From the NCBI GenBank assembly GCA_018399335.1, contig JAGYNM010000007.1, positions 1 through 43,938 of the forward strand: a stretch of 43,938 nt of DNA. The letters are read 5' to 3'. Positions 34,524-43,938 of this stretch are shown piece by piece. The translations under genes and the position numbers were made by a program. Every line of letters starts with the position of its first letter. Positions within the stretch are counted from its first letter, which is position 1. The notes under the pieces were generated by a model that saw only the letters and a list, made by a program, of their open reading frames with translations, had not been told where the DNA came from and did not search any database. The DNA comes from Bacteroidales bacterium. Lineage in GTDB: Bacteria > Bacteroidota > Bacteroidia > Bacteroidales > F082.

Positions 34524-35299
34524 ATGGACAGATTTTCAACTCAATCTTACTCAATATCAATGATGACATTGCAAGGCTGGAGCTCAACCGCCCTGAAAAA
34601 CACAATGCTTTTATTAAATAGTTGAATTTCATCTGCTTTTACTTTGCTGGCCAGAACAACAATCACTCCGCTTGAGAATTCTAAGTGGAAATGGCCCATC
34701 CTTCAGCGCGGGTGCTTTGACCTGCATTATATGAAAGAAATTTCGGATTTGGTTACGAAGAAAACCTCCGCGATGCGCAAGAAACTGGCTGGCTTATTTG
34801 AAACTGTCAAAATCTGCGCAGTTCCTGTAATGGCTATTGTACATGGTGCTGTTTTTGGTGGAGCCAACGGCCTGTCGGCAGCTTGCGATATTGTGCTGGC
34901 ACACGAAGCCACTGTTTTGCCTTCAGCCAGGGGTGAAACTGGGCATCACCCGGCTACTATTCTCCTTTGTGATAGCACGCTGTGACTGCTGCCCGCGAAC
35001 TGATGCTCACAGGCCGCAAATTTACTGCTTCAGAAGCTTATCGTTTTATGCTCGTTAATCAAGGTTTTCAATCCGAAAATCGGGAGGAGCTTATCAGCAC
35101 TTATATCCGACAGCTGCTAAGCAGTGGCCTATGGCACTCAAGCCTGCAAAACATTGATTCAAAAAGTCACCGAACCCTATGCAGAAAAGAAGCTGAGATT
35201 TTAAACTTCACTACCAAACAAATTGCTGAATTGCGCGCCTCAGAAGGACAGGAAGGCCTTGCAGCATTTTCGACAAACGTAAACAGCTGGATTCCATGA
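34524..35299 (+). CDS. Enoyl-CoA hydratase/isomerase family protein, probable methylglutaconyl-CoA hydratase, frameshifted
   Basis: 'ARLELNRPEKHNAF', 'ADLHYMKEISDF', 'VPVMAIVHGAVFGGANGLSAACDIVLAHE', 'VKLGITPATISPFV', 'AARELMLTGRKFTASEAYRFMLVNQ' in alternating frames. Confidence 0.85.
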
Positions 35300-37290
35300 A
35301 AAAAATTACCAAAGTTCTGATTGCCAACCGCGGAGAAATTGCCATTGCATCATCGCACACTTCATAAAATGGGAATACAGTCAATTGCTGTTTTTGAAAT
35401 AACGATGCCGTGCGCTTCATGTGCGCAAGGCCGATGTAGTATTGGCCTTGGCGTGGCAAGCTGTCTGATACCTACCTGAATGTTGAAAAAATTATTCAGG
35501 CTGCACTCCAATCCGGGCACAAGCCATACATCAGGCTATGGTTTTTTATCAGAAAACCCAATCCCTGACGAAGCCTGCAAAAAGAATGAGTTGCTTTTAT
35601 TGGGCCACCACAGGAATCCATCACCCTGATGGGCAATAAAATTACAACGTCAGTATGCCGTCGAAGCTGGTCTGCCCGTTACAAAGGCATTACCGGAGGG
35701 TCCGGAAGAGCTGCTACACAAAGCAGGGGAACTCCCTTTCCGGTGCTCGTAAAAAAGGCTGCCTCAGGCGGAGGAGGCAGGGCATGCGCATCGTGAGAAA
35801 TATGGTAGAACTGCCGCAGATTTTAGAAACCACAGCCCGCGAAGCACAAAATTATTTACAGGAGACGGAACGGTTTATATCGAGCAGTTTATCGAAAATC
35901 CACGCTTCATATCGAGATACAAGTGCTGGCTGATCAGCAGGAGCAATGCCATACATCTTTACGAACGTGAATGCAGCATACAGCGCCGCTATCAGAAAAT
36001 TATCTGAGAGAATCGCCTTCTCCCACGCTTACACCCGAAGTACGCGAAAAAATGGGAAAAGCAGCGTGGCCATTTGTCAGAAAATTGGCTGCAAAGCGCC
36101 GGTACTATCGAGTTTCTGGTTGATCCCGAGCTCAATTTCTATTTTCTGGAAATGAATACCCGCATTCAGGTAGAACATCCGGTAACAGAATTGGTTACCG
36201 GCATCGATCTGATTGAAGAGCAGCTATTGATCGCTCAGGGCGAAAAACTGCGATACAGACAGGTTGATATTCAGCAAACCGGACATGCTATCGAATGCCG
36301 TATTTATGCCGAAGATCCCGCAAAACAGTTTATGCCTTCGCCAGGAGATGCAATTGCCTACAGCGAACCAAAATCGAAAATATCCGTATCGATAGCAGCC
36401 TTGATGCTCCCGCTGTGGTAAGACCTGATTACGACCCATGATCAGCAAACTGATCGGATTTGTAATAACAGACAAAGCATCTGACCAGTTTAAATGCCTT
36501 GAGAACTTACGTGATTCATGGTATTCAAACCAATATCCCATTTTTGGTGGCTGTGGTTCAAAATGAGGCTTTTATATCCGAACAATATCAGCACAGCCTA
36601 TTGCGACACCGCGCCGAATCGCTCATTTACGTGGGGAGCAAAAAGCAGCAGGACGAAGCTGATCAGGCGCTGGTTGGCGCAGCCTTTTTGCTTTTCAGCT
36701 CCCAAAATCAAGCATTGGAAGGTATTGAGCCCGATCATATCTGGCAACAAATTGGCTATTGGCGGCTTCAAATGGAAATACCCGTTCGTGTTGAACAACA
36801 AGATTTTATGTTTGCTGTTGATGAAATTTCGCATTCACGGCTAAGGCTGCAAAGCAAGGGTCGGGACTTTGATCTTAAACTTCTCTCGTGGGACGGACTG
36901 CAAATGCGTTTCAGCAATGCTGACACAATTTACACTATCGCCATTTCGCCGACAGCAGAAGGAACATGGTTGCTTCAGTACGACGGCCTTTTATTCCAAT
37001 GCGAACGCACAGATGAACTCAACGAGCAACTCGATCATGGCCAGCACGCAGCAGCTGACGAAGAAGGCGGATTGTTTGCCCCTATGCCCGGAAAAGTAAT
37101 ACAGCTTAATGTTAAAGAAGGCCAGTCGGTGAACCGTGGAGCTGTTCTGCTTGTTGTAGAAGCCATGAAGATGGAGAACAATATTGTGGCACCTTTTGAT
37201 GCTATTGTGGACAAAATCAATGTGAAAACGGATGAAATGGTGGATGCCAAAACGCAATTGATTCACCTTTCGCCTCAAGAAAAAGACTAA
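35296..37290 (+). CDS. Acyl-CoA (probable methylcrotonoyl-CoA) carboxylase biotin carboxylase/BCCP alpha subunit; frameshifted before about 36500
   Basis: '[16 protein letters not shown]', '[38 protein letters not shown]', '[13 protein letters not shown]', C-terminal biotin motif '[16 protein letters not shown]'. Confidence 0.92.
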
Positions 37291-37308
37291 CCAGAAAAAA
37301 AATAAATT

Positions 37309-38454
37309 ATGAATTTCGATCTGTCAGAAGAACACAAACTAATTCGCGAAACCGTTCGTGAATTTGCCGAACGCGAGATTAAACCCATAGCACAGGAACT
37401 TGACGAAAAAGCTGAATTCTCAACCATGCTAACCAAACGCATGGGCGAGCTGGGACTTTTCGGGATGTACCTGCCCGAAAAATATGGCGGACAGGAATTG
37501 GATACGCTTTCGTATATCATTGCTGTAGAAGAACTTGCCCGCATCGACGGATCACAGGCTGCCACGCTTGCTGCCCACAACTCGCTGGGCATCGGGCCAC
37601 TCTATTACTATGGCACCGAAGAACAAAAGATGAAATACCTGCCCAAGTTGTGCAGTGGAGAGGCTTTATGGAGTTTTGGGCTTACCGAGCCCGGAGCGGG
37701 ATCAGATTCGCGCGGTTCGAAAACCACAGCCGAAATTCAGGATGATGAATGGGTGATCAACGGCTCTAAGATTTTTATCACCAATGGAGCCTCCGAAATC
37801 AATATTGGTTGCACGGTGCAAGCTATTTCGGGTGAGAAAGACGGCAAAAAACAGTTTACCACCATTTTGGTGGATGGCGAAACCAAAGGTTTTAAGCGCG
37901 TGCCCATGCACAACAAAATGATGTGGCGTGCCTCGGATACTGCCGAATTGTTTTTTGACGATGTGCGTGTGCCCAAAGAAAACATTTTGGGAGAAATAGG
38001 ACAAGGCTCAAAAATCATGCTGGCCACCCTGGATGCAGGACGCCTTTCGATTGCCGCCATGGGACTGGGCGCAGCGCAGGGAGCCTATGAACTGGCACTT
38101 GCCTACGCAAAAGAGCGCAAACAGTTTGGCCAGCCCATCTCCAAGTTTCAGATCAATTCCTTTAAGCTGGCCGATATGGCCATGAAGATTGAACTGGCAC
38201 GCAACCTGCTCTACAAAGCTTGCTGGCTCAAGGATGAAGGCCGGCCTTTTGGACTGGAATCGGCCATGGCCAAACTCTACTGCTCCGAAATTGCCAAAGA
38301 GGTTGCCGACGAAGCCGTTCAAATTCATGGCGGCTACGGGCTGATGAAAGATTATGCCGTGGAACGTTTTTACCGCGATCAACGACTGCTGCAAATTGGT
38401 GAAGGCACTTCCGAAATACAACGTTTGGTGATTTCCAGGTATATTGGGTGTTGA
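37309..38454 (+). CDS. Acyl-CoA dehydrogenase
   Basis: Intact 381 aa: 'MNFDLSEEHKLIRETVREFAEREIKPIA…LWSFGLTEPGAGSDSRGSKTTAE…AVQIHGGYGLMKDYAVERFYRDQRLLQIGEGTSEIQRLVISRYI'. Confidence 0.97.
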   Translation: MNFDLSEEHKLIRETVREFAEREIKPIAQELDEKAEFSTMLTKRMGELGLFGMYLPEKYGGQELDTLSYIIAVEELARIDGSQAATLAAHNSLGIGPLYYYGTEEQKMKYLPKLCSGEALWSFGLTEPGAGSDSRGSKTTAEIQDDEWVINGSKIFITNGASEINIGCTVQAISGEKDGKKQFTTILVDGETKGFKRVPMHNKMMWRASDTAELFFDDVRVPKENILGEIGQGSKIMLATLDAGRLSIAAMGLGAAQGAYELALAYAKERKQFGQPISKFQINSFKLADMAMKIELARNLLYKACWLKDEGRPFGLESAMAKLYCSEIAKEVADEAVQIHGGYGLMKDYAVERFYRDQRLLQIGEGTSEIQRLVISRYIGC

Positions 38455-38548
38455 TTTGTTTTGATAATTATTGTGGCCTTAGATTGATCTGAACTTCTTA
38501 CGCTTTTTTATTTGTAAGTATTTTTGATTCTGCCTGTACTATGGTATT

Positions 38549-38602
38549 TTGCATGATGCAACCAACAATATTTAATATAAATTGCATGATGCAGCCAACA
38601 AT
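38549..38602. repeat. Two 21-bp direct repeats TTGCATGATGCA(A/G)CCAACAAT, 33 bp apart, each containing the dyad TGCAT-G-ATGCA
   Basis: 38549-38569 and 38582-38602, one mismatch. Confidence 0.85.
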
Positions 38603-38643
38603 TTCACCAATCATGCTTTCATAACCAAACTCACACTACCAAA

Positions 38644-38679
38644 AAAATCCAGAAACCTCGCAGGATTCTGGATTTTTAA
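38644..38679. terminator. Putative rho-independent (possibly bidirectional) terminator
   Basis: Inverted repeat AAAATCCAGAA … TTCTGGATTTTT flanked by A- and T-runs, between the end of the acyl-CoA dehydrogenase (+) and the end of the HMA gene (-). Confidence 0.7.
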
Positions 38680-38697
38680 TTAAGCTTTCACACCCTA

Positions 38698-39052
38698 TCA
38701 ATGCGGCTCATTGCCTTGCTGGCAGCAGTCGGGCAACTTATCATGAGCCTCCTGATCGGCAAGCAAATCATCAGCATCATAGCCAATTTTGGTGATGGCC
38801 TTTTTCAGGCTTTCCTTATCGTTTTTACCTTTTTTGCTTAGGTAATGCTGATCCCTTTGGTTTCTTCATTCAGTTCAACCGCTTTTACGCCCTTTTCAAA
38901 AGCCAGATTTTCCAGCCTTTCTTTGCACATGCCGCAAATGGCCGACGTTTGGATTTCGACGGTTTCTGTTTTCTTTTCTTGTCGCCTTGCGCCAAAAGGC
39001 TCCTTAGGACAACCAATACCAAACTGATCATTATCAATGCTAACTTTTTCAT
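38698..39052 (-). CDS. Secreted HMA-domain heavy-metal-associated protein, one frameshift at about 38975
   Basis: Signal peptide 'MKKLALIMISLVLVVL', then in the shifted frame 'TETVEIQTSAICGMCKERLENLAFEKGVKAVELNEETKGISITY…KAITKIGYDADDL…KLPDCCQQGNEPH'; CGMC metal-binding motif. Confidence 0.78.
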
Positions 39053-39070
39053 AATCATTTATTTTTAAGG

Positions 39071-41285
39071 TTATTCAATTGTATATCTCAAACCGGCATA
39101 AACCTTTATCCCATTGATTGGCTTTAGATAATACTGGAATCAAAAATAAGGCCCGAAAGGTTCATTAGCCGCTAAAATTGGATTGTTTTGCTTAAAATTT
39201 GTCAAGGTTTTCTCCGCCAAGATAAATATTCCGCTTCCTAAAAAACTTAGTCACCTGCGCATTCACAATGGTGTAGGCCGGTGAATAATCATCCAGGCGA
39301 TAAGGCTCAGGATTGCCTGCTGTTGAAGGCAGACGGCTGATTCCATTGAATTGGGTAGTAAGATCAAACTGCCATTTGCGCAAATTGGTGGCATACGACA
39401 GACTTACCAAACCTTTGTATTTGTTTACCAGCGGTTTTTCCTGCAGTTCGTTGTTCAGCGTCATTTGTACATCATTAAAACGCACGGCTGCCGTCACATC
39501 CAGCCCTCTAAACAATTCGTAATTGGCTTCAATCTGGATGCTGTTGGAATAAGATCTGCCGTCCAGGTTATAAACCAACACTTTCTGGGCATCGGCATCG
39601 CGATCGATAATTACCTGATTGATAAAATCGGTTCTGTAAATATCCAAACCAATAGTTAATTCTCTGTTGTTCAGATCAATATGCTTACTAAAATTTAAGC
39701 CATAATTCCAGGCTTCTTCCATCTTTGGCTGTTCGCGCACCACAAGCTCTCGTGAAGAAGCCAGCACCGAGGTATTTTCGGCCAGGATATTGGCAGTGCG
39801 ATACCCTTTTCCGGCTGAAAGACGCAGGATATTATGCTCATTGAATCCGTAACGAAAATGAACACGCGGTGTGGCAAAAAATCCAAACTCATTGTGGTGA
39901 TCCAAGCGCATACCTACAATCAAATTGAGTTTGGTGCCATCGCTGTAGGTGTATTGATAAAATACACCCGGAACACTTTCGGTGCGATTAAAGGTGCTGT
40001 CGTTCAGCTGCTCTTCGAAGCGATCGTACAAATAGCTGAAACCAGTTGTATAAGTATGACGGGTGTCACTTATATAGCTCTGAAACAGCGCATTGCCATA
40101 ATAACTATATTGTGTGCCTTCATAATCCCTCAGCCCAAAATAAGTATCCATATGGTGATAGGTAAACTGTTGCTGAATTCCCAGGCTGGTTTGCGCGCGC
40201 GAAAAGATAAAACCGGTTTTCAGGAAGGTTTCCACGCGTTCGGTAAGCAGTTCGATGCCATAGCCGTTATCCACATCGCGTGGCTTATCTGCATCAAATC
40301 GAAGCTGTCCGCCCCGGCGCTCTTCCTTTAGGCCTTTGATACCAAACTGACCTTCGAAGTTTTTGGCATGAAAATCCGTCCGGGCAAAAAGGTTGTATTG
40401 GGTATAAAGCGGGTCATCCAGAAAGCCATCACCATTATCATCATGCTTAGTCCCATTGCGGCTCCAGTGCCCCATCACCATGGCATGCATATGATCGTTA
40501 AGGCCAGCTTTGGTATTGAAATTAATCTCGCTGCGACCCATATGATCCTGAAAAAGATTCAGAAAAAACCGCTCGCTTGTTTCAGCTTTTTTGTATTCCA
40601 CATTGATTTGTCCGCTGATGGATTCGTAACCATTTAAAACAGAGGAAGCCCCTTTGGAAACCTGAATAGATTCCATCCAGCTGCCGGGCACATAACCCAG
40701 CCCAAACGAAGTAGCCAAACCACGAAGATTTGGAATGTTTTCGCTCATCATCTGGGTGTAAATACCACTCAGGCCAAGCAGTTCGATCTGTTTAGCACCC
40801 GTAACGGCATCACTGTAAGAAACATCCACGCTGGCACTGGTTTCAAAGCTTTCTGAAAGATTACAACAGGCGGCTCTTTGCAATTCACCAGAAGTGATGG
40901 TTTGGGCGTTTACAGTACTCAATCGCGAAACGAAATTGGTCTTGGCACGATTCACCACTTCCACCTCATCAAGGGTTTTGCTGCCCGACATGATATGATC
41001 GTATTGATTTCCGTCATGCGGGGCATGAATGGTATCGTTAGCATAACCTACAAAACTAAAAACCAACATATGAGCGTGCGGCGGACGTTTGATTTTGTAT
41101 TTACCTTCAGCATCGCTTATTGTTCCAGTTTGTGTGCCCGACCAGTAAATATTTACACCAGGCAATGGCTGATCGCCATCTTGGCCGGGCTCATAAACAG
41201 TGCCAACAAGCTTTTGTGCCATACTTGCTGAAAAAGGCACAAGAAGCATCATTATAAACAAATATAGAAATCGAAAGAATTGCAT
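39071..41285 (-). CDS. TonB-dependent outer membrane receptor with carboxypeptidase-like N-terminal domain; small frameshifts at about 39100-39195
   Basis: 'KLVGTVYEPGQDGDQPLPGVNIYWSGTQTGTISDAEGKYKI', plug 'ELLGLSGIYTQMMSENIPNLRGLATSFGLGYVPGSWMESIQVSKGASSVLNGYESISGQINVEYKK', beta-barrel; C-terminal 'GIKVYAGLRYTIE' recovered below 39192. Confidence 0.92.
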
Positions 41286-41354
41286 AGCTTTAATCTTAAA
41301 AAATAAATACTCCATTTCCTGAAAACTCAGAAAATCATAAAACCTGAAAAAAGA

Positions 41355-41822
41355 TTAAAGCAGGTGGTCGCTCAACTTAAGCTGTGAGCAAGCAATCAGA
41401 AATTTAGTGCCGCCGGCAAACAGCCCGAAGTCATCAGGAGCCTCAGGGTATGATGCTGTTTTGCTTTCCTCTGCTACCGGAATGATAAACTCAAACAGCT
41501 TGATTGCCAGCGCAAGAAAATTATTGAAAACTACTTTTACATTTGGAAGGTCAAATTCAGTTACCAGCTTCACATATTGAGTAAAATCGGTACAGCAGTC
41601 TTTTGCTTGCTGAGGCATTTGATGGACCACACAACAAGCATTTGTGGAATCATCAGCAACAGCACCCACAGCACAGCTTTGGGAACCGTGATCACAGCTG
41701 ATATCGGCGGCAAAAAGACTTTTTTGGAGTGTTTTTTGGGTACTGCAATAATGTGCATTGATAGTAAGGCCTACAGTGCCTACAAACACAATCACAGCCA
41801 TCAAAACTGCAAACAAACGCAT
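41355..41822 (-). CDS. Cys-rich exported protein with HYC and CC motifs (resembles Bacteroidetes HYC_CC_PP-type proteins)
   Basis: 'MRLFAVLMAVIVFVGTVGLTINAHYCSTQKTLQKSLFAADISCDHGSQSC…NACCVVHQMPQQAKDCCTDFTQYVKL'. Start at 41822 preferred because a TACTTTTG -7-like box (41845-41852, minus) overlaps the listed 5' extension. Confidence 0.7.
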   Translation of the reverse strand: MRLFAVLMAVIVFVGTVGLTINAHYCSTQKTLQKSLFAADISCDHGSQSCAVGAVADDSTNACCVVHQMPQQAKDCCTDFTQYVKLVTEFDLPNVKVVFNNFLALAIKLFEFIIPVAEESKTASYPEAPDDFGLFAGGTKFLIACSQLKLSDHLL

Positions 41823-42021
41823 GTACCATTTTTTATCCACGAAACAAAAGTACAATTAAGACTTCAATCCCTTGTTAATAAAATCTTAAATTAAGCCTAT
41901 AGCGTTGGTATTTTGGGTGTTAAAAATTCTTAACTGTCAATTTTAGTCTGGCGAAAACGATTGCAATCCCGATTAGATTGAATAAAAATTTTATCTTTGA
42001 CCAACTAAAAAATAACCCGAC

Positions 42022-42801
42022 ATGATGTCTGATTTTAAGATTTTAACTACCGAAATACGCAATGGCATTGCCATCGTGGTAATCAGAAGACCTGAAGCCC
42101 TCAATGCCCTCAACACTTTATTTTTTGAAGAAATGGATCAGCTGGTTGCGCAGCTTTCGCAGGATCCAAACATCCGTGTGATGCTGATTACCGGAGAGGG
42201 CAAAGCCTTTGTGGCAGGAGCTGATATCGCCGAGATGGTTGACAAAACCGATGACGAAGGCACAGATTTTGGCAGTCGCGGCCAAGAGACTTTTCGCTCG
42301 CTCGAGTTACTACCCTTTCCGGTGATTGCGGCCATCAATGGCTTTGCACTTGGAGGCGGGCTCGAGCTTGCCATGGCCTGTGATATTCGTATTGCATCGG
42401 CAAAAGCCAAATTCGGACAACCCGAAGTGAATCTGGGACTTACACCAGGTTTTGCCGGAACGCAGCGCCTGCCTCGCCTGGTAGGACTTGGAAACGCCCT
42501 CTACCTGCTTACCTCCGCAGAAATGATCGATGCCCAAACCGCCCTTCGGATGGGTTTGATTCAACAGCTTGTTGAGCCTGATCAATTGTTGGATGAAGCG
42601 CTTAAACTTGCCGAAACCATTGCCCAAAAAGGTCCTCAGGCTGTGCGCAAAGTAAAGATGCTCACCCGCAAAGCCATGGAAACAGATTTAGAAACAGGCA
42701 GCGAACTGGAAGCCGATCATTTTGGATCGCTCTTTGGCGAAAATTCAGAAGGCCGCGAAGGCATGCAAGCCTTCCTGGAAAAAAGAAAACCAAACTGGTA
42801 A
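42022..42801 (+). CDS. Enoyl-CoA hydratase/isomerase (crotonase) family protein
   Basis: Intact 259 aa: 'MLITGEGKAFVAGADIAEM…VIAAINGFALGGGLELAMACDIRIASAKAKFGQPEVNLGLTPGFAGTQRLPRLVG'. Confidence 0.97.
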   Translation: MMSDFKILTTEIRNGIAIVVIRRPEALNALNTLFFEEMDQLVAQLSQDPNIRVMLITGEGKAFVAGADIAEMVDKTDDEGTDFGSRGQETFRSLELLPFPVIAAINGFALGGGLELAMACDIRIASAKAKFGQPEVNLGLTPGFAGTQRLPRLVGLGNALYLLTSAEMIDAQTALRMGLIQQLVEPDQLLDEALKLAETIAQKGPQAVRKVKMLTRKAMETDLETGSELEADHFGSLFGENSEGREGMQAFLEKRKPNW

Positions 42802-42826
42802 ATAAACCCAAAAAATAACAATCCTT

Positions 42827-43938
42827 ATGACTTACGACGAACGCTTACAACAGGTTGCAGTGCTCGGCGCGGCAGGAAAGATGGGCAGTGGCATTCTGCT
42901 GCTCACCGCCGTGGAAATGGCCGACATCAGCCTGAAACCTGAAAACAAAGGAAAAACTTTTGTCCTAAATGCCATCGACCTCTCGGATGAGGGATTGGCT
43001 GGACTAATAGATTATCTGCGCGTGCAAGTGCTTAAAATTGCTGAGAAAAAAACAGTCTGGCTCAGGCAAATGTATGCCGAAAGAGCCGATCTGATCGAAA
43101 ACTATGATATCATCGATCAATATGTGAATGATGTGATCAAACTGGTGCGTCCTACCACAGCCATGGAAACGGCTTATCGCTCCAAGCTTGTTTTTGAAGC
43201 CGTAACTGAAAACAAAGATCTTAAGGTTAAAATCCTCAAACAGATTGACGAAAATAACCCCAATAAACCCTGGTATTTTACAAATACTTCTTCCGTGCCG
43301 ATTCATCTGATAGAATCGGAAGCAGCATTAAAGGGCAGGGTGGTTGGATTCCATTTCTACAATCCACCAGCAGTGCAAAAGCTTGTTGAACTAATCGTTA
43401 CGCCCGATAGTAAGCCCGAAATGAAACAATTTGCGCTGGATTATGCCAAAGCATTGCGTAAAGTGGTGGTGCCCAGCAACGATATTGCCGGCTTTATTGG
43501 CAACGGCCATTTTATGCGCGATGCTTTGTATGGCATCAATCAGGCGCTGGAACTGGCCAAAAACAGGCCTTTTTATGAGGCTGTTTATATGATCAACAAA
43601 GTGAGTCAGGATTTCCTTATCAGACCGATGGGAATATTCCAGCTAATTGATTATGTGGGTGTTGATGTAGTGCAGTTTATCATGAAGGTGATGAATCCTC
43701 ATATGAAGGATGAAGCGTTGCACAGCCCGATACTGGATCAGTTGATGGAACTTGGCGTAAAAGGCGGACAGCAATCGAGTGGCGCACAAAAGGACGGTTT
43801 CCTGAAATACGAAAAAGGCGCTGTAACAGCTGTTTACGACATCAACAAACAAACCTATATAGCTGTAGGTGAATTTGCTGCCTCCTGCGATCAGGAGTTG
43901 GGCGAGCTGCCAGCAGGCCATAAACCCTGGAAATCCGC
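42827..43938 (+). CDS. 3-hydroxyacyl-CoA dehydrogenase family protein, 3' truncated by window edge (absent from the ORF track)
   Basis: Open frame from ATG 42827 to the end: 'MTYDERLQQVAVLGAAGKMGSGILLLTA…KLVFEAVTENKDLKVKILKQID…FTNTSSVPIHLIESEAALKGRVVGFHFYNPPAVQKLVELI…VVVPSNDIAGFIGNG'. Confidence 0.93.
   Translation, partial: MTYDERLQQVAVLGAAGKMGSGILLLTAVEMADISLKPENKGKTFVLNAIDLSDEGLAGLIDYLRVQVLKIAEKKTVWLRQMYAERADLIENYDIIDQYVNDVIKLVRPTTAMETAYRSKLVFEAVTENKDLKVKILKQIDENNPNKPWYFTNTSSVPIHLIESEAALKGRVVGFHFYNPPAVQKLVELIVTPDSKPEMKQFALDYAKALRKVVVPSNDIAGFIGNGHFMRDALYGINQALELAKNRPFYEAVYMINKVSQDFLIRPMGIFQLIDYVGVDVVQFIMKVMNPHMKDEALHSPILDQLMELGVKGGQQSSGAQKDGFLKYEKGAVTAVYDINKQTYIAVGEFAASCDQELGELPAGHKPWKS

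Noticed and set aside
39834-40331. 165-aa plus-strand ORF inside the TonB receptor
   Set aside because: Antisense shadow ORF of a clear beta-barrel receptor gene.

Overview
The window looks like a Bacteroidetes (Bacteroidia-type) chromosomal segment. This rests on gene content and on TAnnTTTG promoter boxes; no taxonomic search was possible. From left to right it contains: (1) about 13.4 kb of co-directional sensor histidine kinase genes (five in a row, PAS/GAF-rich, three of them with receiver domains); (2) a minus/plus patchwork of a CPBP protease, an SMR (SugE-like) exporter, radA, an NDH-2-like oxidoreductase, a DUF4143-type ATPase, an S46 peptidase, a PadR regulator with a membrane protein, and an MFS exporter; (3) pgk, a GT39-like membrane protein, rlmH and an AbiEi/AbiEii toxin-antitoxin pair; (4) a decayed type II TA remnant; (5) a leucine/branched-chain acyl-CoA catabolic locus (two HMG-CoA-lyase-family genes, a RhuM gene, MCC beta, methylglutaconyl-CoA hydratase, MCC alpha/biotin, acyl-CoA dehydrogenase); (6) a metal-type operon (Cys-rich HYC/CC protein, TonB receptor, HMA protein); (7) enoyl-CoA hydratase and 3-hydroxyacyl-CoA dehydrogenase running off the right edge. 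A dominant property of the sequence is strongly clustered frameshifts (about 4.74-5.16, 10.03-22.46 and 32.56-36.5 kb). Many are single-base losses in homopolymers and hit unrelated genes on both strands, so I read them as consensus errors rather than biology. I did not find a clear, novel multi-gene defence system. The best follow-up leads are the five-kinase array, the repeat-bearing promoter of the DUF4143 ATPase, a 20-bp perfect palindrome with a 33-bp-spaced half-site between convergent genes, an HMG-CoA-lyase homologue lacking the catalytic-loop Cys, and the AbiE pair abutting rlmH.
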